Origin: Streptomyces sp. NBC_00539
GTDB taxonomy: Bacteria; Actinomycetota; Actinomycetes; Streptomycetales; Streptomycetaceae
DNA length: 64,000 nt
Reading direction: 5' to 3'
Assembly (NCBI RefSeq): GCF_036346105.1
Contig: NZ_CP107811.1
Span: forward strand, 2,672,501 to 2,736,500
Position 1 is the first letter of the stretch. Each line of letters opens with the position of its first letter. Below, piece after piece: positions 48,109 to 55,727 of this stretch. Below the pieces are notes generated by a model that saw only the letters and a program-made list of their open reading frames with translations, was not told the DNA's origin and searched no databases. Made by a program: the position numbers and the translations under genes.

Positions 48109-48353
48109 TAGCCGGCTTTGATGCTCGTCACCGCGTCCTTGATGCGCTTGGTGATCTCCGAACCGATACCCGAGCCGACGATCGCGCCGATGATGACCAC
48201 CACGACCAGGATGATCCCCAGGTACTCGAAGGCCGTTTGGCCGCGGTCCAGGCCCGCGTATCGCTTGCGGAGGCTCGCCACCGCCGTGTCCGTCCACCCA
48301 CTTACCCGGACCTTCGTCTGAACGGTGGCCTTGAGCAGGGTGTTGTGTGACAT
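48108..48353 (-). CDS. flp: Flp-type major pilin
   Basis: An 81-residue prepilin. The cleavage motif is at G38-Q39, in LDRGQTAFEYLG, with the pilin glutamate E43 at position +5 and Y44, then the hydrophobic helix IILVVVVIIGAIVGSGIG and a short lysine-rich tail. This matches Flp pilins of type IVb (Tad) pili. The leader of 38 residues is long; many Flp leaders are under 20. A promoter and an inverted repeat lie directly upstream, so it can be expressed apart from the ATPase operon. Confidence 0.88.
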   Translation of the reverse strand: MSHNTLLKATVQTKVRVSGWTDTAVASLRKRYAGLDRGQTAFEYLGIILVVVVIIGAIVGSGIGSEITKRIKDAVTSIKAG

Positions 48354-48393
48354 GGGGGTTTCCTCCCGGGCCGGTGCCGCTGTCGATGGGCGG

Positions 48394-48449
48394 ACAATAC
48401 GGGGAGTTAGCGGTGGTGACCAAGGGTCCCGGGGCCCAAATACGGACCC
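48394..48449 (-). promoter_or_regulatory. flp promoter with upstream inverted repeat
   Basis: On the minus strand TTGGTC (48418-48423), 18 bases, TATTGT (48394-48399), then a 40-base leader to the flp start. Directly upstream of the -35 box is GGGTCC-N14-GGACCC (48424-48429 and 48444-48449). This is the place where an activator would sit; the response regulator encoded next door is the obvious candidate. Confidence 0.55.
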
Positions 48450-48463
48450 ACTGCGTCAGGCGT

Positions 48464-49150
48464 CTACCCATGGCCGGTCACTCCTGGACGGGCCGTTCCG
48501 AGCCAGCGGGCTATCGCTTCGCTGCGGGTGGTGGTCTGGAGCTTCGCGAAGATGCGGTTGATGTGGTTCTTGACCGTCTTCTCGCTGATGAAGCAGGCCG
48601 CCGCGATCTGTTGGTTGTTCATCCCGGATGCGATCAGGTCCATGACCTCCTCCTCCCGGGAACTCAGGCCGTAGGCCATCTGGTTGACGAGTTGCTGAGA
48701 AGACTGTGCCACAACTGGTTGCGTTTGCGAAGAGGCGCGGAGTTCCGCGAGCAGGGCGTTCGCCGCCGTCGGGGTGAGGTGGGCGCGGCCGGCGTGGGTG
48801 TCGTGGATGGCCCGGATCAGGTGGTCCGGGGTGAATTCGCCGTGGACCAGGTAGCCGCCCGCGCCCAGGAGCAGGGCCTCCCGGACGACCTCCGCCTCCT
48901 GGCTGTACGTCAGCATCAGGACCGGCGCCAGCCGGACGAGGTGCGGGAGGGCCGAGATGCCGTCGACGCCCGGCATGCGGACGTCGAGTAGGACGACGTC
49001 GGGCCGGTGGAGGCGGGTCAGGTTCAGCGCCTCGCGGCCGTCCGCCGCCTGGGCGGTGACCTCCAGGCCCTCGGCGGTCGCCAGCAGGGCGGCCAGGCCC
49101 GCCCGGACGACGGGGTTGTCGTCGGCGATCAGGATCCGCAGCGGGGGCAT
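48464..49150 (-). CDS. NarL/FixJ-type response regulator of the Tad locus
   Basis: A 228-residue two-component regulator. The receiver domain starts MPPLRILIADDNPVVRAGLAALL; the acidic pocket is D10/D11 and the phosphorylated aspartate is D56 in VVLLDVRMPGVDG. The LuxR-type helix-turn-helix near the C-terminus reads LSSREEEVMDLIASGMNNQQIAAACFISEKTVKNHINRIFAKL. The ATG overlaps the kinase stop by one base (TGATG), so the pair is coupled. It is the last gene of the upstream Tad operon and precedes the flp promoter by one intergenic region. Confidence 0.92.
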   Translation of the reverse strand: MPPLRILIADDNPVVRAGLAALLATAEGLEVTAQAADGREALNLTRLHRPDVVLLDVRMPGVDGISALPHLVRLAPVLMLTYSQEAEVVREALLLGAGGYLVHGEFTPDHLIRAIHDTHAGRAHLTPTAANALLAELRASSQTQPVVAQSSQQLVNQMAYGLSSREEEVMDLIASGMNNQQIAAACFISEKTVKNHINRIFAKLQTTTRSEAIARWLGTARPGVTGHG

Positions 49151-50511
49151 CACGGGCTCCCCAAGGGGAGGTCGACCCGGACCAGGGTGCCGGGGCCGCC
49201 GTCCGGGCGGCCGCCGATGCGCAGGCCGGCCCCGATCGTCGCCGCGCGCTCCGTCATACCGAGCAGGCCGTAGTGGCCGGCGTCCGCCAGGGCGGTGACG
49301 TCGATCCCGGCGGGAGGCAGGCCCCGGCCGTCGTCCTCGACGGTCAGGGTCAGGGACGGGCCGGACACCGCCGCTTCCACCACGACCCGGGACGCGCACG
49401 CGTGGCGCCGGGCGTTCTCCAGGGCCTCGGAGGCCACCGCCAGGAGGTGCCCGGCGACGTCCGGGGGGAGCAGCGGCAGCGGCCCGGTGATACGGAGCTC
49501 CGCGCCCCCGCGCGCCAGCGCCCGCAGCTCCGCCGCGAGCGGGACGCCCGGGGCGTCCAGGTCCCGGCGCAGGTCCCGGCGCAGGTCCCGGCGCAGGTCC
49601 CGGCGCAGGTCCGTCAGCAGCTCCCGGGACTCCGCCGCCGCCCGGCGGGCCGCCTCCGCGACCGCCCGGGCCCGGCGGCGGGTGGCCTCCGGGTCGTCGG
49701 CGGTGCGGGAGAGGGCGTCGGCGGACAGGGCCAGGCCGTGCAGGGTCTTCGCCACCGAGTCGTGCATCTCGCGGGCCAGGCGCTCCCGTTCGGCCCGTAC
49801 CGCTTCGGCCGCCGCCAGCCGCGCCCGGGTCTCCGTCAGGGCCTGGCTCGCCGCCCCGAAGCGGAAGAGGAGGTCCCGCAGCGAGGCCCCCGCCGCGCCC
49901 GCCAGCAGGCACAGCGCGGCAAGCGTGAACCCGCCGGTGACGGCCGCCACCCACGCCACCCACGCCACCAACGCCGCCTGCGCGGCCGCGTAGAGCGCCG
50001 AGCCGCGCCACCCGTAGACCAGCCCGGCCAGCAGCGGTGTGCAGAGCGAGAGCAGGCCGAGCGGGGAGGAGGGGGTGGCGGTGATCAGGAGCAGCGCGCT
50101 GAACGCCGTGTCCACGGCCAGCAGCCAGGGGTGGCGCAGCAGCAGCGGCCCGAAGCGCTCCCAGTCGCGGAACAGGACGTAGGACAGCATGAAGGTGAGC
50201 AGGACCGCGCCGCCCACCAGGTACACGGGGGCGCCGGGCGCGGTGCGGCCGAGGGCCACGGGCGCGCCCAGGCCGAGCATCACCATCCGGAACGCGAAGA
50301 CCCGACGGCACAGTGCCTGCAACGCGTTCACCTGGAGGGCGAGCGGAGGGGCCGGCCGCGCCGCGGCACCACGCGCGGCCGTAACCGGGGCCGAGACCGG
50401 GGCCGGGGCGGTGGACGTGGCCGGGGCCGAGGCGGTGGACGTGGCCGGGGCCGAGGCGGTGGACGTGGCCGGGGCCGGGGCCGGGGCCCCGAAATCGATC
50501 GTGGCGGCCAT
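49150..50511 (-). CDS. NarX-type sensor histidine kinase of the Tad locus
   Basis: A 453-residue membrane kinase. The N-terminal 55 residues are a low-complexity alanine/threonine/serine/proline stretch made of repeats. About five or six hydrophobic segments follow (about 70-225), with almost no outside domain. The dimerisation box is RERLAREMHDSVAKTLHGLALSAD with the phosphorylated histidine in M-H-D-S-V. A four-fold LRRD repeat leads to the ATPase domain: SEALENARRHACASRV (N-box), VEDDGRGLPP and HYGLLGMTERAATIG. With no large sensor domain, the signal may come from the membrane. Confidence 0.9.
   Translation of the reverse strand: MAATIDFGAPAPAPATSTASAPATSTASAPATSTAPAPVSAPVTAARGAAARPAPPLALQVNALQALCRRVFAFRMVMLGLGAPVALGRTAPGAPVYLVGGAVLLTFMLSYVLFRDWERFGPLLLRHPWLLAVDTAFSALLLITATPSSPLGLLSLCTPLLAGLVYGWRGSALYAAAQAALVAWVAWVAAVTGGFTLAALCLLAGAAGASLRDLLFRFGAASQALTETRARLAAAEAVRAERERLAREMHDSVAKTLHGLALSADALSRTADDPEATRRRARAVAEAARRAAAESRELLTDLRRDLRRDLRRDLRRDLDAPGVPLAAELRALARGGAELRITGPLPLLPPDVAGHLLAVASEALENARRHACASRVVVEAAVSGPSLTLTVEDDGRGLPPAGIDVTALADAGHYGLLGMTERAATIGAGLRIGGRPDGGPGTLVRVDLPLGSP
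49560..49607 (-). repeat. Four 12-bp tandem repeats in the kinase gene
   Basis: Four identical copies of GGTCCCGGCGCA (plus-strand orientation) encode four LRRD units between the histidine-containing helix domain and the ATPase domain. A partial fifth copy follows. Length change would keep the frame. Confidence 0.93.
50408..50479 (-). repeat. Three 24-bp tandem repeats in the kinase gene
   Basis: Three 24-base units (50408-50431, 50432-50455, 50456-50479), the first two identical, encode SAPATSTA-type units in the N-terminal tail of the kinase. Confidence 0.93.
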
Positions 50512-50514
50512 GGC

Positions 50515-51408
50515 TCACCCGCTCCCGAACAGGGCGCCGAAGTCGATGTCCGCCCCGTAGACGAACCCGCACACGAGCAGGATCAGCGTGCCCGGCAGCA
50601 TGAACATGGTGACGGTGAAGGTGGCCTTGGGGACCGCCCGCGCAGCCCGGCGGCGGGCGTTCTGCGCGTCCGTGCGGCGCATGTCCTCCGCGATCGCGAT
50701 CAGCGTCTCCACGATCGGGGAGCCCAGCTCCTCGCCCTGCTGGAGGGCGGTGACGAACTGCGCCACCTGCTCGGAGTCGTTGCGCCGGCGCAGCTCGTCG
50801 AAGGCCTGGCGGCGGCTGACGCCCATGTCCATCTGCTGGAGGGTGATACGGATCTCGTCCGACCAGGGCCCCTCGTACTTGCCCGCGACCCGGTCCAGCG
50901 CCTGCCGGAAACCGAGCCCGGCGCTGACGACGACCGCCAGCACGTCCAGGAAGTCCGGCAGCGTCCGCTCGATGTGGTCCCGGCGCACCCGGATCGCCGA
51001 CCACAGGCCCGCCTCGATCCAGAACAGGCCGAAGGCGACCATGAGCAGGGCGGCCACCAACTGCCCGTTGACCAGCATCGCGAAGGCGCCGAGCGCGCCG
51101 AGGAACCCGTAGACGGCGCGCCGGGCCGCGTACCGGTCGATGGTCAGGCCGGCCGGGTTGCCCGCCATGTCGATCTGACGGCGCTTGCGGGCCACCCGGT
51201 CCGGGCCCATCAGCCGCAGCACCAGGGGGGCCCAGCGGATGCCCGTGCGGTCGACGAGCGAGCCGACGGCCGTGGTGCGGGTCGCGCCGACTTCGAGGGC
51301 GAGGGCGAGGTCGCTGGGCAGTTTGACGTCGGCGCGGTAGAGGCGGACCCCGTACAGGGCCCCGAAGACCGACAGCCCGAGGGCCGCGGCGAGCAGCAGT
51401 GCGGTCAC
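50515..51408 (-). CDS. tadC: TadC-like pilus inner-membrane protein
   Basis: A 297-residue type II secretion F-like membrane protein. GTG 51408 has a GAGGGGG ribosome site. Hydrophobic segments lie near the start (VTALLLAAALGLSVFGALYG), at about residues 105-140, and at the end (TVTMFMLPGTLILLVCGFVYG). The cytoplasmic T2SF domain has LPDFLDVLAVVVSAGLGFRQALDRVA and GSPIVETLIAIAEDMR. TadB and TadC form the membrane platform driven by the TadA ATPase. The kinase gene starts 3 bases after its stop. Confidence 0.88.
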   Translation of the reverse strand: MTALLLAAALGLSVFGALYGVRLYRADVKLPSDLALALEVGATRTTAVGSLVDRTGIRWAPLVLRLMGPDRVARKRRQIDMAGNPAGLTIDRYAARRAVYGFLGALGAFAMLVNGQLVAALLMVAFGLFWIEAGLWSAIRVRRDHIERTLPDFLDVLAVVVSAGLGFRQALDRVAGKYEGPWSDEIRITLQQMDMGVSRRQAFDELRRRNDSEQVAQFVTALQQGEELGSPIVETLIAIAEDMRRTDAQNARRRAARAVPKATFTVTMFMLPGTLILLVCGFVYGADIDFGALFGSG

Positions 51409-51418
51409 GTCGTCCCCC

Positions 51419-52357
51419 TCACACGTCGATCTTCGACAGCCGGCGGATGAGGACGAACCCCAGGGTGAACAGGCCGAGGGCGATGATGACCGCCGTCTGC
51501 CCGATGAACGCACCCGTCATGCGGTCCAGGGCGCCCGGCATCATCATGTCCACGAGCAGCAGCGACCCGAGCCCGATGGCCGGGACCAGGTACGCCGTCA
51601 CCGTCACCTGCGAGAGCTGCGTACGGATCTCCCTGCGCGTCTCCTTGCGCTGCTCCAGCGTCACCGTGAGGTTGCGCAGGCTCCCCACGAGGGCGCCGCC
51701 CGCGCGCGCGGACAGGACCAGGGTGGAGACGAGCACGACGAGTTCGCGCGAGGGCAGGCGTTCGGTCAGTTCGCCCAGGGACTCCTCGATGGAGTGGCCG
51801 ACGGCGAGGCGGTCGGCGACGCGGCCGAGCTCCTCGCCGGCCGGTGCCTCCAGTTCCTCCGCCGCCATGCCGATGGCGGTACGCAGCGCCAGGCCGGCCT
51901 GGGTGGCGTTGGCCAGGATGCGGGCGAGTTCGGGGAGCTGGTTGATGAACCGCTCCGTGCGGCGCGTGCGCTGCCAGTTGAGGAAGGCGTTGCCCGCCCA
52001 CAGCCCGATCAGGCCCGCCACCGGGCCGAAGAACGGGGCCAGCAGGGACGCCGAGACGAGCCAGACCCCGGTCACGGACATCAGCATGTAGACGAGGAAC
52101 TCGCCGGGGGTGAGGTCCAGGCCCGTGGTCGCCAGCTTCACCTCGATCCGGCGGCCCAGCCGGGTGCGGCGCAGCCGGCGGTCGACCCCGCGGAAGCGGC
52201 GCCGGCGGCCGAGCGGCTCCGGGGTTCCGCTCGCGGAGAGGCGTTCGACGAGGGCGGCGCGCTGGGCGCGGCCGGCGGCGTAGGCGTGTACGCCGAGGAC
52301 CACGAGCAGGCAGGCGAGCAGCGTGGCGCCGAGGGTGAGGAGGATCAAAGGGTTCAC
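51419..52357 (-). CDS. tadB: TadB-like pilus inner-membrane protein
   Basis: A 312-residue T2SF-family membrane protein. GTG 52357 overlaps the tadA stop by 4 bases (GTGA), so translation is coupled. Hydrophobic segments are at about 3-23, 95-130 and at the end (VIIALGLFTLGFVLI). The T2SF domain has INQLPELARILANATQAGLALRTAIGMAAEEL and SRELVVLVSTLVLSARAGGALVGSL. It forms the platform with TadC. The gap to tadC is 10 bases. Confidence 0.88.
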   Translation of the reverse strand: MNPLILLTLGATLLACLLVVLGVHAYAAGRAQRAALVERLSASGTPEPLGRRRRFRGVDRRLRRTRLGRRIEVKLATTGLDLTPGEFLVYMLMSVTGVWLVSASLLAPFFGPVAGLIGLWAGNAFLNWQRTRRTERFINQLPELARILANATQAGLALRTAIGMAAEELEAPAGEELGRVADRLAVGHSIEESLGELTERLPSRELVVLVSTLVLSARAGGALVGSLRNLTVTLEQRKETRREIRTQLSQVTVTAYLVPAIGLGSLLLVDMMMPGALDRMTGAFIGQTAVIIALGLFTLGFVLIRRLSKIDV

Positions 52358-53709
52358 AGGACGGTCCGGGTGGTCCGAGCGGTACGGGCGGCGAGCTGGT
52401 CGTCGGACATGGCGACCCCGAAGGCCTGCGGGATCGGCTGGTTGTTCATGTAGAGGCGGTCGGCGATCGTGCGCGGCAGCGGGTAGTACGCGAAGTGGCC
52501 GTGCACGCGCCCGTCCGCGGCCATCGGGCGGGCGGCGAACCGGCACACGGTGATGATCCGGAAGGGTTCGCGGCCGTGCGAGTCGAGGATGGAGATCTCG
52601 GTGATGCGGCGCGAGCCGTCGCCGAAGCGGGTGAGCTGGACGACGACGTTCACCGCGCTGTTGATCTGGTCCTGGAGCGCCTCGAACGGGATCTCCACCT
52701 CGGACATGGACGCCAGGGTCTGCAGGCGCATCAGGGCGTCCTCGGCGCTGTTGGCGTGGACGGTGGCCAGGGAGCCGTCGTGTCCGGTCGACATGGCCTG
52801 GAGCATGTCGAGGGTCTCGCCGCCGCGGACCTCGCCGACGATGATGCGGTCTGGGCGCATGCGCAGGGAGTTGCGCACGAGGTCGCGGATGGTGATCCGG
52901 CCGCTGCCCTCGACGTTGGCGGGGCGCGATTCGAGGCGGATGACGTGCGCCTGCTGGAGCTGGAGTTCGGCCGAGTCCTCGATGGTGATGATCCGCTCGC
53001 CCTCCGGGATCAGGCCGGAGAGGGCGTTGAGGAGGGTGGTCTTGCCGGTGCCGGTGGCCCCGGAGACGATCACGTTCATCTTCGCCTGCACCAGGCCGGA
53101 CAACAGGAGCAGCATCTGCTCGTCCAGCGAACCGAGGCTGATCATCTCGTGCAGGGTGAACGCGCGCGGGAAGCGGCGGATGGTGAGCGTGGCGCCGGTG
53201 AGGGAGAGCGGGGGGATGATCACGTTGACGCGCTCACCGCTGGGCAGGCGGGCGTCGACCATCGGATTGGCCTCGTCCACGCGGCGGTTGACGGTGGAGA
53301 CGATGCGCTCGATGGTCTGCATGAGCTGCTCGTGCGAGGCGAAGCGCAGCGGCAGCTGTTCGACGCGTCCGGCGCGCTCCACGAAGATCTGGTCGGGGCC
53401 GTTGACCATGATCTCGGAGATCGACGGGTCTTCGAGGAGCGGTTCCAGGACGCCGAGGCCGAGCGCCTCGTCGACGACGCGCCGGATGAGCTGGGCGCGT
53501 TCGACGGTGGACAGAACGGGGCCCTCGCGGCTGATGATGTGGCCCAGTACGCGTTCCAGCCGGGCCCGGCGCTCGGCGGGCGCGAGCGCCGACATCTCGG
53601 CGAGGTCGATCTCCTCCAGCAGCTTGGCGCGGTAGGAGGAGACCAGCCGGCCGTCCTCGCGCGGGTTGTGGCGGTCGTCGGGGGTGTTGACCCGGGAACG
53701 CAGGCTCAT
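52354..53709 (-). CDS. tadA: TadA/CpaF-type pilus assembly ATPase
   Basis: A 451-residue secretion ATPase. ATG 53709 (MSLRSRVNTPDDRHN) is the usual start for this group. The N-terminal domain has DPSISEIMVNGPDQIFVE. The core has Walker A IVSGATGTGKTTLLNALS, the Asp box EGERIITIEDSAELQLQ, IRDLVRNSLRMRPDRIIVGEVRGGE (Walker B) and the His box MSTGHDGSLATVHANS. It powers Flp pilus assembly by moving pilin through the TadB/TadC platform. It sits between the TadE-like gene (2 bases) and tadB (overlap). Confidence 0.95.
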   Translation of the reverse strand: MSLRSRVNTPDDRHNPREDGRLVSSYRAKLLEEIDLAEMSALAPAERRARLERVLGHIISREGPVLSTVERAQLIRRVVDEALGLGVLEPLLEDPSISEIMVNGPDQIFVERAGRVEQLPLRFASHEQLMQTIERIVSTVNRRVDEANPMVDARLPSGERVNVIIPPLSLTGATLTIRRFPRAFTLHEMISLGSLDEQMLLLLSGLVQAKMNVIVSGATGTGKTTLLNALSGLIPEGERIITIEDSAELQLQQAHVIRLESRPANVEGSGRITIRDLVRNSLRMRPDRIIVGEVRGGETLDMLQAMSTGHDGSLATVHANSAEDALMRLQTLASMSEVEIPFEALQDQINSAVNVVVQLTRFGDGSRRITEISILDSHGREPFRIITVCRFAARPMAADGRVHGHFAYYPLPRTIADRLYMNNQPIPQAFGVAMSDDQLAARTARTTRTVL

Positions 53710-53711
53710 CG

Positions 53712-54080
53712 TCAGGGTCCCTTCGGGTCGTCGTTGGGCATGACGGCGGTGGCGGTGGCGGGGTCGAGCGCGAGCCCGGGGATGATCGAGGTGACCGGGA
53801 TGGAGACGTTGGCGGTGACCGCGTCCCCGCCGCCGGACACCGTGATGGTGGCCGCGAGCCCCGAACGGATCGCCGCGTGGCCGGCCGCCTCCCCCGACCC
53901 CGGTTTGCGGGCTTCCACCCGGGCCGCCGTGCGCGCCGCCGTCTCGGCCTGCTGGTGGACGTAGCCGACCCAGCCGAGTTGGATGCCGCACAGCGCGACG
54001 AAGAGCAGGATGGGGATGAAGCCGATGTACTCCAGGGCCACTTGACCCCGGTCCCGAAAGGCGCGCCGGGTCCCTGTCAT
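53712..54080 (-). CDS. TadE-like minor pseudopilin 1
   Basis: A 122-residue protein. The motif FRDRGQVALEYIG places the putative cut at G12-Q13, with E17 at position +5, followed by the hydrophobic stretch FIPILLFVALCGIQLGWVGYV and QQAETAARTAARVEARK, the TadE helix. The C-terminal part is outside the membrane. Its start lies one base after the stop of the second TadE-like gene and has a GGGGAG ribosome site. Minor pilins of this class help to start or cap pilus assembly. Confidence 0.88.
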   Translation of the reverse strand: MTGTRRAFRDRGQVALEYIGFIPILLFVALCGIQLGWVGYVHQQAETAARTAARVEARKPGSGEAAGHAAIRSGLAATITVSGGGDAVTANVSIPVTSIIPGLALDPATATAVMPNDDPKGP

Positions 54081-54081
54081 C

Positions 54082-54450
54082 TCACTCCCCTCCCCTCTCC
54101 TGCTCCTGTGGCGAGCCGCCCTCGCCCGTGATGGGAACGCCGATGTCCAGCCCGGGGAACAGCACGGGGACGTGGAGCCTGACGGTCGCCTTGTAGATGT
54201 CCCCCGCGTTCCCGCAGTCCACCTCCACGGCCCAGGCGCCCCCGATGTGCCTGCGGGCCGCCGTCCCGCACGCGGCGTCGCCGTGCACGGCCCCGGCCCG
54301 CGCCGCCTCGTCGGCCGCATTGCCCGCCAGCGAGAACGCGTACCCGATCAGGACGCACTCCCACACCGCCGCGACGAGCAGCAGGATCAGCGGCACCATG
54401 CCGACGAACTCGACGGCCACCTGTCCACGGTCCCGGCTCCGCGCGGCCAC
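54082..54450 (-). CDS. TadE-like minor pseudopilin 2
   Basis: A 122-residue protein from GTG 54450. The motif SRDRGQVAVEFVG puts the putative cut at G9-Q10, with E14 at position +5. The hydrophobic helix MVPLILLLVAAVWECVLIGYAFSLAG and the A-D-E-A-A-R-A-G-A-V segment match TadE. The periplasm-like domain has two cysteines (DAACGTA and VDCGNAG) that may form a disulfide, and a PVLFPGLDIGVPITGEGG segment shared in form with pseudopilin 1. It lies 4 bases after the CpaE-like gene. Confidence 0.87.
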   Translation of the reverse strand: MAARSRDRGQVAVEFVGMVPLILLLVAAVWECVLIGYAFSLAGNAADEAARAGAVHGDAACGTAARRHIGGAWAVEVDCGNAGDIYKATVRLHVPVLFPGLDIGVPITGEGGSPQEQERGGE

Positions 54451-54454
54451 GGCC

Positions 54455-55720
54455 TCACCCCTCCCGGCCCCGGCGGAGCCGGGCCAGTGGTCCGGCCGCC
54501 GCCCGTACGGCCAGTTCGGCGGAGGGGGGTTCGGCGGTGGTGGTGGCCGGGGCGGACAGCAGGCCGAGTTCCCCCGCCAGCTTCCACAGAGCCTGCTTGA
54601 CCGTCGAGCGGTTGTCGAGGTCCTGGACGCGGCCCGCGTCCACCACCGCCTGGAGCTCCTTGAAGGCGGCGGGGACCGGGGTGCGGGTGACCCGGGTCCC
54701 GGTGATCTTCTCGATGAGGGCGGGCTGGATCTCGGTGTGCCTGCTCCAGCGGTTGACGACCATCACGGTGTCCTCGGCCTTGCGGACCTGGAGCCGCTCC
54801 CACATCCGCACCAGCCGTTTGGCGGCCCGTACCGCGACCACGTCGGGGGTGGTGACCAGGACCGCGACCTCGGCCAGCTCCACGGCGGCCGCGTTCGCCC
54901 CGGTGACCTGGGTCCCGCAGTCGATGACGACCAGCTCGTAGCGGGCGCGCAGGGCGGCGATGACGAGCCGGGCGGCCCGTTCGTCGACCTCCTCGCCCCG
55001 TTCGCCGTCGCCCGGGGCCAGCAGCAGCGCGAGCCCGGTGCGGTCGTCGTACACGGCGTCCTGGAGGACGCGGGGGGAGATGTCCTGGATCCCGGCGAGG
55101 TCGGCGACCGAGCGGCGGAACTGCACGTCGAGGTAAGAACCGACGTCCCCGGCCTGGAGGTCCAGGTCCATCAGGGCCGTACGGCGCCCGGAGGCGGCCG
55201 CGGCGAGGGCGAACTGCACCGCCGTGAAGGTGGTCCCGACGCCGCCCTTGGCTCCGGCGACGGTCACCACCCGGCCGCCGGGACCGGACGGCTGCTGCTG
55301 GCCACCGCCCAGGTGGCGGCGTACGCCCGCGGACCACTGGGCGGCGGCCTGGACGCGGGCGGCCAGTTCCTCGTAGGTGACGGGCAGTCCGATCAGGCCC
55401 CGCGCCCCGGAGTCCATGGCGGCGGAGAACAGGGCGGGCCCGGCGTCGGACGACAGCAGGACCACGCCCACCGCCGGGAAGCGCAGGGCGACCTCCCGGA
55501 CGAGTTCCAGGGCGGGCAGCGGGCCGATCCGCTCGTGGACGAGGACCACCTCGGGCAGTGCGTCGACGGACTCGGCGGCGAGCCGTGCCAGCGTGTCGAG
55601 CAGGGCCGTCGAGTCGGTGACGGGCCCGGCCGGTTCGGCGTCGGGGAGCCGGCCCAGGAGGGTGGCGATGAGGCGGGCGGCGTCCGGGTCGCCGGCCGCG
55701 GGGAGGATTCGGGTGCTCAT
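54455..55720 (-). CDS. CpaE-like (TadZ) ATPase
   Basis: A 421-residue protein. The N-terminal third is a receiver-like domain (LPEVVLVHERIGPLPALELVREV, VGVVLLSSDAG) without a clear phosphorylation site. The C-terminal domain is a MinD/ParA-type ATPase with the deviant Walker A AGAKGGVGTTFTAVQFA, ALMDLDLQAGDVGSYLDV, and VVIDCGTQ. CpaE/TadZ proteins place the pilus machine in the cell. It belongs to the same compact operon, 7 bases from cpaB. Confidence 0.88.
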   Translation of the reverse strand: MSTRILPAAGDPDAARLIATLLGRLPDAEPAGPVTDSTALLDTLARLAAESVDALPEVVLVHERIGPLPALELVREVALRFPAVGVVLLSSDAGPALFSAAMDSGARGLIGLPVTYEELAARVQAAAQWSAGVRRHLGGGQQQPSGPGGRVVTVAGAKGGVGTTFTAVQFALAAAASGRRTALMDLDLQAGDVGSYLDVQFRRSVADLAGIQDISPRVLQDAVYDDRTGLALLLAPGDGERGEEVDERAARLVIAALRARYELVVIDCGTQVTGANAAAVELAEVAVLVTTPDVVAVRAAKRLVRMWERLQVRKAEDTVMVVNRWSRHTEIQPALIEKITGTRVTRTPVPAAFKELQAVVDAGRVQDLDNRSTVKQALWKLAGELGLLSAPATTTAEPPSAELAVRAAAGPLARLRRGREG

Positions 55721-55727
55721 CCGGGCC

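Noticed and set aside
48464-51004. A possible fusion of response regulator with upstream sequence in one 846-codon frame
   Set aside because: The upstream part is an out-of-frame reading of the kinase and tadC genes; ATG 49150 gives an exact receiver-domain start.
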